NCBI GenBank assembly: GCA_028708055.1
Contig: JAQVZT010000143.1
Span: forward strand, 1-6,575
Direction of reading: 5' to 3'
Length of the DNA stretch: 6,575 nucleotides
Source of the DNA: Methanothrix sp.
Lineage (GTDB): Archaea > Halobacteriota > Methanosarcinia > Methanotrichales > Methanotrichaceae
Below, one piece after another: positions 1-4,812 of the stretch. Below the pieces are notes generated by a model, which worked only from the letters and a program-made list of their open reading frames with translations, ran no database searches and had not been told where the DNA came from. Numbering within the stretch: position 1 is the stretch's first letter; each line of letters opens with the position of its first letter. Both the position numbers and the translations under genes were made by a program.

Positions 1-709
1 CCGGACAGTTCAGTCGGGCCGCTTCCCTCAGATCCTGCTCTTCCGCATGGTTCATGTGCACCAGGAAATCAGGATTAAGAGCAATCGCCTCGTCGATATC
101 ATCCCTGCCGGACTCGCCTGCATGGATTCCCACCGCCTGGCCGGCCCTCCTGGCGGCGGCCACTGCAGCTCGAACCATGCCGCAGTCGTGGTCCCGGGTG
201 CTGCTTATTCCCAGGCCCCAGCAGCTGTCCGGGCCTGTCATCTGGCCGGGGCCTGGCCGCCCAAGGACCCTGGCAACCAGAGGCAGGCCGAGCAGGGCCT
301 CTTGCAGCATGGCTATCCCCTCAGTTCCACCTTCCCTGAAATCGGCAAACGCACAGGTTCCGGAAGCTGCCATCAGCCGCAGGCTTCTTCTCATGCCTTC
401 CAAGAGAGCAGCTCGCGGAGCTTGAGAGAGCCTTCTGGCCTTCAATCCGCCAGGCCCCACAAGCTCAGGGAGCGGCAAAAATGGGGGGTCCTTGAAGGCC
501 GAGTCGCCGGTATGGACATGCGCGTTTACAAAGCGGGGACAAACGATGCCCTCATATTCAGCGTCCACCTTCTCTTGGCCAAACTCCCGGATGATTCCAT
601 CCCGAATGCTGATGTAACCTTCCAGTGGTGTGAAATCGTCGCCATAGATTATGGTTCCCTGCAAGAGGATCTCACGCGCCTGAGGCATACCCTTAAAATG
701 GAGCAGCAT
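1..709 (-). CDS. Amidohydrolase-superfamily protein, N-terminal part (runs off the left edge)
   Basis: The minus strand reads open from an ATG at 707-709 to the window edge, giving the first 236 residues. An N-terminal beta-sandwich segment (ILLQGTIIYGDDFTPLEGYI, about 14-33) is followed by the metal-binding HxH of strand 1 in NAHVHTGDS (H64, H66). Later come IHAGES (H196) and VHMNHAEE (H218, H221), as expected for the third and fourth ligand regions of metal-dependent amidohydrolases (ATZ/TRZ, chlorohydrolase and deaminase group). Members hydrolyse C-N bonds, often deaminating purines, pterins or related rings, in the cytoplasm. The substrate cannot be read from this fragment. The start is supported by a GGAG-type ribosome-binding site (AGAGGAG) about 9 nt upstream; a second in-frame ATG at 686-688 is a weaker alternative. 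The gene diverges from arfC with about 30-90 bp between starts. A deaminase role beside a riboflavin/F420 pathway gene is possible but only inferred. The C-terminal half and the catalytic aspartate lie outside the window. Confidence 0.85.
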   Translation of the reverse strand, partial: MLLHFKGMPQAREILLQGTIIYGDDFTPLEGYISIRDGIIREFGQEKVDAEYEGIVCPRFVNAHVHTGDSAFKDPPFLPLPELVGPGGLKARRLSQAPRAALLEGMRRSLRLMAASGTCAFADFREGGTEGIAMLQEALLGLPLVARVLGRPGPGQMTGPDSCWGLGISSTRDHDCGMVRAAVAAARRAGQAVGIHAGESGRDDIDEAIALNPDFLVHMNHAEEQDLREAARLNCP

Positions 710-742
710 ACTATTTAGCTCCTCTTCAGCCCCATCATCAGA

Positions 743-1474
743 TTGAGCTTTCCAGGCGCGCCCTGCCAGGAGGCACGCAATCGAGGTGAAAAAGTTACGG
801 CCAGGCCCTTTGTATTCATCAACAGCGCTATGAGCGCAGACGGCAAGATCAGCTCCTTTGAGCGCTGCCAGGTCAGGATCTCAGGCCAGGGAGACAAAGC
901 GAGAGTCGACCTTCTCCGGGCGGAGAGCGACGCCATCATGGTAGGAGTGGGAACGGTCCTGGCAGATGATCCCGGCCTGAGGGTCAAATCGCAGATCTAC
1001 CGCGAGCAGAGAAGGATGAAGGGCTTGCCGGACAGCCCGCTGCGGGTCATTGCCGACAGCCGGGCGAGAACGCCGCCATCCGCCCAGGCGCTGGGACCGG
1101 GATCTATCCTGGCAGTCAGCCGCTCGGCTGCCAGGGAACGGCTGGACCGGATCGCCTCAACCGGATCTGAGATAATAGTATGCGGAAGCGAGAAGGTTGA
1201 TCTGGCTGAGCTATTCTCCCGGCTCTTTGATAAGGGAGTGAGACGCCTCATGGTGGAAGGAGGAGCTACGCTAAACTGGTCGCTTCTCAATCTCTACCTG
1301 GTGGATGAGATCTGCGTCTATGTGGGAGCTATGATTATCGGGGGAGCAAATGCCCCTACCCTGGTGGACGGACCGGGATTTTTGGATCATTTTCCCAGGC
1401 TGACCTTAGGCCAGGTGCAGCCGCTGGACGAAGGTGTGCTCCTCAAGTGGAGAGTAGCAGGCAGGCCGCACTGA
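743..1474 (+). CDS. arfC: 2,5-diamino-6-ribosylamino-pyrimidinone 5'-phosphate reductase (archaeal RibD C-terminal/RIB7 type)
   Basis: This is an NAD(P)H-dependent reductase that converts the ribosyl side chain of the diaminopyrimidinone phosphate into ribityl, an early step to riboflavin and to the deazaflavin of F420 in archaea. Counting from TTG 743, the family signatures appear in order: NSAMSADGKI (27-36), GVGTVLADDP (68-77), RVIADSRARTP (101-111), VEGGATLNWSLL (171-182) and GGANAPTLVDGPGF (200-213). The protein consists of the reductase domain only, with no fused deaminase, as in archaeal and fungal enzymes. The length fits the family. The start is uncertain. TTG 743 has no ribosome-binding site, although a TATA-like TATTTAG at 712-718 could give a leaderless transcript there. 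Homologues usually begin just before RPFVFINSAMS, and a GAGGTGA site at 783-789 sits 7 nt before an in-frame ACG at 797, which suggests the native start lies there. The gene converges on uspA with a 58-bp gap. The function call is firm; the symbol follows the archaeal riboflavin naming. Confidence 0.9.
   Translation: MSFPGAPCQEARNRGEKVTARPFVFINSAMSADGKISSFERCQVRISGQGDKARVDLLRAESDAIMVGVGTVLADDPGLRVKSQIYREQRRMKGLPDSPLRVIADSRARTPPSAQALGPGSILAVSRSAARERLDRIASTGSEIIVCGSEKVDLAELFSRLFDKGVRRLMVEGGATLNWSLLNLYLVDEICVYVGAMIIGGANAPTLVDGPGFLDHFPRLTLGQVQPLDEGVLLKWRVAGRPH
783..789 (+). promoter_or_regulatory. Ribosome-binding site that argues for an ACG start of arfC at 797
   Basis: GAGGTGA is identical to the ribosome-binding site of the uspA gene in this window (followed there by AAAAGGATC and ATG). 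Here it is followed by AAAAGTT and then an in-frame ACG at 797-799, giving a protein that begins (M)ARPFVFINSAMSADG, the expected family N-terminus. No in-frame ATG, GTG or TTG occurs between 743 and 829, and starting at ATG 829 would remove the first beta strand. Confidence 0.5.
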
Positions 1475-1532
1475 AATCTCCGGTTGGATGCGAAATTTCT
1501 GAAAGATCTAAAACTTCCGCAATCCTGCAATC

Positions 1533-1985
1533 CTACTGCTTTCTAACCACAAGCACTGGAATGGAGCTGCTCCTAACTACCTTGTCGGCAACGCTGCCCA
1601 GGAGGAATCCTTCCAGCCCGGTGGCACCGATTCCGCCCATGACTATGAGGTTCATATCGCCCTCTTTTGCGACGCGGAGGATGTCCTCGGCAGGATAGCC
1701 TTCCTCGATCTTCCTGGTGACGGTGATTCCAGCCGTCGCTGCAATCTCTTCAACCTTTTTGGTGGCCGTTTCGCCCTGATCCTTCAGATTGCGTTTGATG
1801 CCTGCGATCAGGTCGTCAGCAAACTTTGAAACAAGATCGCCCAGCGGGCCGTACTCCTTGCCGATATCCACCACAAAAAGAGCGGTTACGGCTGAGCCGT
1901 AGAGCCCGGCCATCTCTATTCCCACCTCGGCGGCCCGCTCGCTGTGCTTGGAGCCGTCGGTTGCAATCAGGATTCTTTCAAACAT
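1533..1985 (-). CDS. Universal stress protein, UspA family, ATP-binding type
   Basis: This 150-residue protein is a single complete Usp domain, the usual length for the family. It opens with FERILIATDGS (D10 in the nucleotide pocket). It carries the ATP-binding signature G-2x-G-9x-G-S at G117, G120, G130 and S131, followed by a VLVVRKQ final strand that forms the dimer edge in related structures. Usp proteins of this MJ0577-like class are cytoplasmic dimers that bind ATP and act in stress or energy-state responses; the specific role here is unknown. The ATG at 1983-1985 has a GAGGTGAA ribosome-binding site (plus-strand 1994-2001) that overlaps the stop codon of the upstream DUF169 gene. The 14-nt gap therefore indicates cotranscription and probably coupled translation. 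The nearest promoter would lie upstream of the DUF169 gene. A tandem 8-bp duplication (GCAATCCT twice, about 1519-1534) lies at its 3' end and has no evident function. Confidence 0.95.
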   Translation of the reverse strand: MFERILIATDGSKHSERAAEVGIEMAGLYGSAVTALFVVDIGKEYGPLGDLVSKFADDLIAGIKRNLKDQGETATKKVEEIAATAGITVTRKIEEGYPAEDILRVAKEGDMNLIVMGGIGATGLEGFLLGSVADKVVRSSSIPVLVVRKQ

Positions 1986-1993
1986 GATCCTTT

Positions 1994-2001
1994 TTCACCT
2001 C
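1994..2001 (-). promoter_or_regulatory. Ribosome-binding site of uspA overlapping the DUF169 stop codon
   Basis: On the minus strand GAGGTGAA lies 8 nt before the uspA ATG. Its first two bases fall within the TGA stop (2000-2002) of the upstream gene, an arrangement typical of translational coupling inside an operon. Confidence 0.75.
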
Positions 2002-2701
2002 AGCCTCTCATGAACTTGTCCCAGCCCTCGTAATGCGTCTTGAGGACGGTGCAGATGTCTTCCATCAGCGCGAAGGGAATTCCCACCACGACGACCTCAT
2101 CCTCCAGGCCGGAGTTCCGCGCCGATCCATCGCAGCCAAAGGAGACGTTCACCTCTCCTTTGAGATAGGGCGAGGCAGTGGCATCCACGCAGAAGGACTG
2201 AATTCCTGCCGTGTTGAAGCTGGCCCGTCCTCCTTCCTTGAACATGACCGCCTGCACGATTCGCCTGGCGGTGAGGGGAGTGCCCACGAAGATCACCACA
2301 TCCGGGCTCATGGGCATCTTGTCCAGTGGTGCCACGAAGGTCGCAATTGTGCTGCCGGGAAGAAGGCGAGGCATATTGGCGGCGATGCTGCTGCCCACAT
2401 CCTTGGTCTCGCATTTGTGCAGCTTGTCAAAGTACAGAGTTCCGGAAGCGATGTTCTCCGGGCATTGGACCACACCGATGCCTGAGGCTCCGCCTTTGCA
2501 GGCATGCTGGTCTGCCCGGGCGAAGAAGCTCTTTCCTTCCCTTCTCGCGCCCTGGATCATGGAGCAGTAGTGCAGAGGCTTTTCCATCAGCACCAGGTCT
2601 TTTGGGATTTCTGCTTCGCTCTTAAACAGTTTTACGCCCACAATATTCTCGCGAATTCCTAAGGAGGATTTCAATATGCTCGACATCTCTTCAAGTTTCA
2701 T
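2000..2701 (-). CDS. DUF169 family protein (function unknown)
   Basis: This 233-residue protein belongs to the DUF169 family common in methanogens and anaerobic bacteria. Family-like features are IVGVKLFKSEAEIP near 20-33, HYCSMIQGARREGKSFFA (44-61), HACKGGASGIGV (66-77) and a C-terminal half with SFNTAGIQSFCVDATASPY and NVSFGCDGSARNSGL. There are seven cysteines (46, 68, 80, 97, 171, 190, 217). The conserved-looking cysteines suggest metal, Fe-S or redox chemistry, but that is inference and no activity is established. There is no signal peptide or membrane segment, so it is probably cytoplasmic. ATG 2699-2701 is preceded by a weak GGTG about 8 nt upstream. It is the first gene of a two-gene operon with uspA. 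No convincing TATA box is seen; a TATCAAATAA-like stretch (about 2804-2813) is the best candidate. Its 5' 26 bp overlap a possible plus-strand small ORF. Confidence 0.93.
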   Translation of the reverse strand: MKLEEMSSILKSSLGIRENIVGVKLFKSEAEIPKDLVLMEKPLHYCSMIQGARREGKSFFARADQHACKGGASGIGVVQCPENIASGTLYFDKLHKCETKDVGSSIAANMPRLLPGSTIATFVAPLDKMPMSPDVVIFVGTPLTARRIVQAVMFKEGGRASFNTAGIQSFCVDATASPYLKGEVNVSFGCDGSARNSGLEDEVVVVGIPFALMEDICTVLKTHYEGWDKFMRG

Positions 2702-2837
2702 CTCAAATGCACCAAATAATAGTAGGGCGGAATGGCATTTCTTACTTGCGCTCTGGCTTGATCGGGAAAATCATCGCGTGTGCCGTTTATGGAAAACGGG
2801 GCATTATTTGATAGACCAGAAGAAAAATGAAAAATAG
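2676..2837 (+). CDS. Possible 53-aa small protein, antisense-overlapping the DUF169 start
   Basis: An ATG at 2676 is preceded by AAGGAGG (2661-2667) with an ideal 8-nt spacer and opens a 53-codon frame ending in TAG at 2835-2837. The predicted peptide begins MLDISSSFIS, has an aromatic/aliphatic middle (WHFLLALWL, about 20-28) and ends in a basic, Lys-rich tail (QKKNEK). I do not recognise it. It overlaps the first 26 bp of the DUF169 gene on the other strand and fills most of the gap between that gene and the lamin-tail gene. Against it: the AAGGAGG also reads as the S-S-L codons (TCC TCC TTA) of DUF169, a promoter would have to lie inside that gene, and a 53-codon frame can arise by chance. 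Confidence 0.25.
   Translation: MLDISSSFISNAPNNSRAEWHFLLALWLDRENHRVCRLWKTGHYLIDQKKNEK
2823..2834 (-). terminator. Probable oligo-T terminator of the lamin-tail gene
   Basis: Read on the minus strand, two runs of five T separated by two bases lie 36-47 bp beyond the stop codon of the lamin-tail gene. Archaeal RNA polymerase terminates at T-rich tracts without a required hairpin. A small inverted repeat further on (CCGTTT 2783-2788 / AAACGG 2794-2799, 5-nt loop) could assist or be unrelated. Confidence 0.35.
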
Positions 2838-2869
2838 GAGCATACGGAAAGGATGGCCAGAAAGGATAT

Positions 2870-3295
2870 TCAGGCTGCCTTTTCCTCTTCAGGATAGCGG
2901 GAGACAATGCTTCCCGAAGCATCCTTCAATGTGGCCACGTCTCCATCATTGTTCCAGATGGAAGAGCTGCGGTTCCAGAAGAGATCCGCGGCTGTGTCAT
3001 TGCCGGTTCCCGTGCGGATCTTGGCGACGCCGCCCGCCTTCAGGCTGAAATCAGGGAACTTGTAGGTGTGATTCTGGGCGTCCTCCAGTGTCCATCCGGC
3101 GAGGTTCACATCCTCGGTTCCCAGATTGGTGATCTCAACCCACTCTTCATTCAGGTTCTCCTTCTCGGGACTTGGCGCGGCGAAATTGGCATTGGTTATG
3201 GCGATACCGCTCTGTTCTGCGCCAGCCGCCATTGCCGCCCCCAGAATCAGGACGGCAAGGGCAATCAGCGCCCCTGCAAATATTCGGCTTTTCAT
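2870..3295 (-). CDS. Secreted lamin-tail-domain (LTD) protein
   Basis: This 141-residue precursor begins MKSRIFAGALIALAVLILGA, a textbook signal peptide: two basic residues, then a hydrophobic core, with likely cleavage after AMAAGA (about residue 26). The rest is a single lamin tail domain, an immunoglobulin-like beta sandwich. Its conserved positions are EWVEITNLG (51-59), VNLAGWTLED (63-72), TYKFPDFSLKAGGVAKI (77-93), TGTGND (95-100) and the hallmark IWNNDGDVATLKD (113-125). In archaea and bacteria such domains occur on exported proteins and are thought to mediate cell-surface or extracellular binding; no specific ligand can be assigned. Three N-glycosylation sequons (NHT 75, NDT 99, NRS 108) suit an extracytoplasmic protein. 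The ATG at 3293-3295 is preferred over the in-frame upstream ATG at 3349 because of the GGAG site about 8 nt upstream and the immediate signal peptide. The protein has no membrane anchor or sorting tail, so it is probably released or bound through the domain itself. It appears monocistronic, with its own TATA box and T-rich terminator. Confidence 0.9.
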   Translation of the reverse strand: MKSRIFAGALIALAVLILGAAMAAGAEQSGIAITNANFAAPSPEKENLNEEWVEITNLGTEDVNLAGWTLEDAQNHTYKFPDFSLKAGGVAKIRTGTGNDTAADLFWNRSSSIWNNDGDVATLKDASGSIVSRYPEEEKAA

Positions 3296-3357
3296 CTCGA
3301 TTTCTCCAGGTGTACCTTTAAACAGTTTAGTATTTTTAGTACTGATCAAACTTCAGT

Positions 3358-3365
3358 AATATAAA
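3358..3365 (-). promoter_or_regulatory. TATA box for the lamin-tail gene (possibly bidirectional)
   Basis: On the minus strand TTTATATT is preceded by an A-rich BRE-like CGAAAAA. It would place transcription start near 3335, giving a leader of about 40 nt before the ATG at 3295. The same sequence reads TATAAATT on the plus strand and could also serve the small-ORF/HicB side. Short AGTA/TACT half-sites (about 3327-3342) between box and gene could be an operator, but this is weak. Confidence 0.5.
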
Positions 3366-3500
3366 TTTTTCGAAAGAGTTTAGAGGTGGACAGGCGATCT
3401 TTGAAAATGGACCTCAAATGAAAAACAAATCCGCAAAGGCAGAAGGGCAATCAAGAGCGGTTCAGATGGCAAAAGGAACTGAATGAAAGGTGGAGGAGAC

Positions 3501-3662
3501 ATGATCTGGCCGATCCCCCTCTGCGCGGAAAGTCCGGCAAGCAGCAGCCCCACGCATCGGGATCGGCCAGATGCGCCCCGGCTCGCCAAGGCGCGAGAGG
3601 CACGCGAGAGCTTCGCCGGACCGCAGCACTTCTGTGAAGCCGAAAAGGCCCAAATCGCATAA
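3501..3662 (+). CDS. Possible 53-aa small protein upstream of HicB
   Basis: An ATG at 3501 follows a strong ribosome-binding stretch GGTGGAGGAG (3489-3498) and opens 53 codons to TAA at 3660-3662, 37 bp before the HicB start. The peptide begins MIWPIPLCAESPASSS and continues into a charged, helix-prone segment (LAKAREARESF, about 28-38). Third codon positions are mostly G or C, like the neighbouring chromosomal genes. It is in the right place to be the partner of the HicB-like protein, but it has no HicA features (no conserved glycine-rich strand with the catalytic His), so a toxin role is speculation. The competing explanation is that this is not coding: both arms of the 14-bp inverted repeat lie inside it. 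Confidence 0.33.
   Translation: MIWPIPLCAESPASSSPTHRDRPDAPRLAKAREARESFAGPQHFCEAEKAQIA
3504..3572. repeat. Perfect 14-bp inverted repeat with a 41-bp spacer
   Basis: ATCTGGCCGATCCC at 3504-3517 is the exact reverse complement of GGGATCGGCCAGAT at 3559-3572. Inside the loop TGCG (3522-3525) can also pair with CGCA (3553-3556). As RNA this would be a stable stem on either strand. It could be a structured RNA, a short interspersed palindromic repeat, a MITE-like remnant or a recombination site. A single copy is visible in this window. Confidence 0.8.
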
Positions 3663-3699
3663 TTCATATCCCTTGAATGCGAAACCGGCTACTATCATC

Positions 3700-3864
3700 A
3701 TGAAATACACAGTGATCCTCGAACCGCAGGATGAAGGTGGATTCACAGTCCGATGCCTCGAATTGCCGGGTTCCATAAGCCAGGGCGAGACAAGAGAAGA
3801 AGCTCTGGCAAACATCAAGGAGGCAATAGGGCTTGTCCTGGAAGTGCCCAAGCCATTCCAATAG
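3700..3864 (+). CDS. HicB-like (UPF0150) antitoxin-family protein, short and probably C-terminally truncated
   Basis: The 54-residue product MKYTVILEPQ...GGFTVRCLELPGSISQGET...EALANIKEAIGLVLEV is a clear HicB/UPF0150 fold: beta strand 1, the GGF(T/Y)V strand, C-x-E-L-P-G, the SQGxTxEEAL turn and the following helix. In HicAB systems HicB neutralises the HicA mRNA interferase and often represses its own operon. Archaeal stand-alone HicB-like proteins are usually about 65-75 residues; this one ends abruptly with PKPFQ just after the helix, lacking the final strand. No HicA-like frame lies on either side. There is no clear ribosome-binding site, and an AT-rich CATAATTCATAT at about 3658-3669 could be a TATA element for a near-leaderless transcript. 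It ends 20 bp from the convergent phosphatase remnant. It is best viewed as an orphan, possibly a decaying copy. A longer in-frame start at 3571 adds only low-complexity sequence and is rejected. Confidence 0.7.
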   Translation: MKYTVILEPQDEGGFTVRCLELPGSISQGETREEALANIKEAIGLVLEVPKPFQ

Positions 3865-3884
3865 AGCCCGCGCCCAGCGCTGAT

Positions 3885-4541
3885 TTAGCTGCCCTTCCTC
3901 CAGATCCTCACGATGATGGCAATTCCTGCCAGGTTTATGGCTAAAATGAGCACGATCCCGATTATCCTCTTCCAGTCTCCTTGTGGCGCTGCCTTCCCCG
4001 CCAGATCCATCGCCGCGTCTCCATTCACCAGCACCACCCATTCCCTGTCCCCGGCCTTGAGGCTGTGCAGACCGCGCGACAGACCCAGAAAGCGGCAGTC
4101 ACCAGCGCTTCCGTTGGCCAGCCGGACCCCATCGCGCCACAGCGCGAGACCCGCGGGCGCGCCGGTGACGCGCAGCTCGAAGCTCTCTGCCACTGGCAGG
4201 ATCCTGCCCTCGCCGGAGAGGTTGCCGGAGATGTTGAGCAGATTCAGGACGGTGGGCGCGATATCCATCTCAGACCAGCGGCCGCCCAGGTTCAGCTCAT
4301 CCACTCCCGGCCCCAGGAAGACCAGGGGAACGCGCAGCGCCTCAGGCCGGGCGGCATATTTCTCTGCGGAGTGGCCCCCTTTGCCGGTCCCGGAAGGAAA
4401 GACCATGCCATGGTCGGCGGTGACTGCGAGAAGCACGTTGCTGTCGCGACATGCCTCGGCCAGCCTGCCCAGGGGCGCGTCCAGGGCGGCGACCACATCG
4501 CGGTAGCCGTCCGCGCCCAGGTTCTGCCCGGCGCTGTCCAT
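3885..4541 (-). pseudogene. Alkaline phosphatase/sulfatase-superfamily membrane protein, N-terminus missing
   Basis: The frame encodes 218 residues from ATG 4539-4541, but only the C-terminal part of an alkaline-phosphatase-superfamily hydrolase is present. Visible elements are MDSAGQNLG (residues 1-9, the D-x-x-G metal segment), TADHGM (D43-H44, paired metal ligands), KGGHS (H57), VPLVFLGPGVDE (71-82) and the SEMDIAPTVLNLLNI helix (90-104). A beta-rich tail of about 80 residues and one C-terminal membrane helix (IIGIVLILAINLAGIAIIV, 193-211) with a basic RIWRK end follow. The first half, with the first metal aspartate and the Ser/Thr nucleophile, is absent, so the product cannot be active. 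The frame stays open upstream through YNLLIA, which looks like the real strand before MDSAG, to a TAA at 4578-4580. The break therefore lies at about 4556-4580, where the DNA turns AT-rich. The intact protein would be membrane-anchored with an external hydrolase domain. Position 6 is Gln where many relatives have the metal-binding His. Confidence 0.72.
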
Positions 4542-4685
4542 TGCGATTAATAAATTATAAGTACTATTTTTAATATATTAGTATTAAAATTTGCATCAAC
4601 CTAAATAGTTTTGATCCGCTCCATTTCGCATATCTGTAATTCTGGTTTGCTGCATATTCTTTAGCAGGTATCTAATTATAATTTC

Positions 4686-4704
4686 GCTCTTTAATACAAA
4701 GAGC
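4686..4704. repeat. 7-bp perfect hairpin upstream of the restriction-modification promoter
   Basis: GCTCTTT and AAAGAGC flank a 5-base AATAC loop. It sits just before the best TATA box of the following gene, so it could be an operator for a controller protein or a terminator shielding the gene from upstream transcription. No protein partner is visible. Confidence 0.55.
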
Positions 4705-4719
4705 AAACATTTCAATAAT

Positions 4720-4728
4720 AAATATATA
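4720..4728 (+). promoter_or_regulatory. Candidate TATA box of the restriction-modification gene
   Basis: AAATATATA in a strongly A/T context would place transcription start near 4750, with a leader of about 60 nt containing the GGGAG ribosome-binding site at 4803-4807. A second TTTAAAAC/AATATAG stretch (4733-4746) is an alternative. Confidence 0.4.
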
Positions 4729-4812
4729 CAGGTTTAAAACAATATAGTACTCAAAAGATCTCCGCAAGCTTTTTCGTGTGAGCGGTGATTGAGACACTCT
4801 GAGGGAGATATA

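Larger units (their letters stand above)
3296..3699. other. 404-bp region between the lamin-tail gene and HicB: divergent promoter plus structured GC-rich element
   Basis: The left part (about 3310-3380) is AT-rich promoter DNA. From about 3386 there is a chain of tiny plus-strand frames: an 11-codon GTG frame (3386-3421), a 22-codon ATG frame (3418-3486) overlapping it at ATGA, then the 53-codon frame at 3501. The segment 3500-3650 is clearly GC-rich and full of complementary words: a 14-bp inverted repeat, a GTCCGGC/GCCGGAC pair (3532-3538 and 3615-3621) and a CTTC-TGT-GAAG hairpin (3629-3639). It contains no gene with recognisable homology. Confidence 0.6.

Noticed and set aside
47..718. 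Plus-strand 223-codon frame at the left edge
   Set aside because: It has no family-like motifs and low-complexity composition. The opposite strand encodes a clear amidohydrolase with HxH and further metal-ligand histidines, so this frame is its antisense shadow.
2033..2625. Several plus-strand frames and short minus-strand frames inside the DUF169 gene
   Set aside because: None has a recognisable domain, and all are explained by the DUF169 reading frame.
2698..2922. Minus-strand 74-codon frame between the DUF169 and lamin-tail genes
   Set aside because: It overlaps the 3' end of the lamin-tail gene and has no ribosome-binding site or recognisable domain. Its apparent charge pattern is uninformative.
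3296..3349. Upstream in-frame ATG extending the lamin-tail protein by 18 residues
   Set aside because: It would bury the signal peptide, has no ribosome-binding site, and lies at or before the transcription start predicted from the TATA box. ATG 3295 with GGAG is far better.
3527..3538. GGAAAGTCCGGC, resembling the conserved GGAAAGUCC word of RNase P RNA
   Set aside because: The other universally conserved segments (for example the ACAGAA-type 3' element) and the expected length and pairing of RNase P RNA are not found around it, so I treat it as coincidence.
3592..3610. Direct repeat CGCGAGAG (3592-3599 and 3603-3610)
   Set aside because: Two copies of an 8-mer in a low-complexity GC-rich stretch; too short and isolated to be a CRISPR or iteron array.
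3380..3851. Minus-strand frames of 69-129 codons across the inverted-repeat region and HicB
   Set aside because: They lack motifs and good ribosome-binding sites, and one runs antisense through HicB. They follow from the GC-rich repeat block.
3913..4550. Two long plus-strand frames (about 190-197 codons) opposite the phosphatase remnant
   Set aside because: These are antisense shadows in GC-rich DNA, rich in Pro, Arg, Ser and Ala. The minus strand carries TADHGM and GGHS motifs and a membrane helix.
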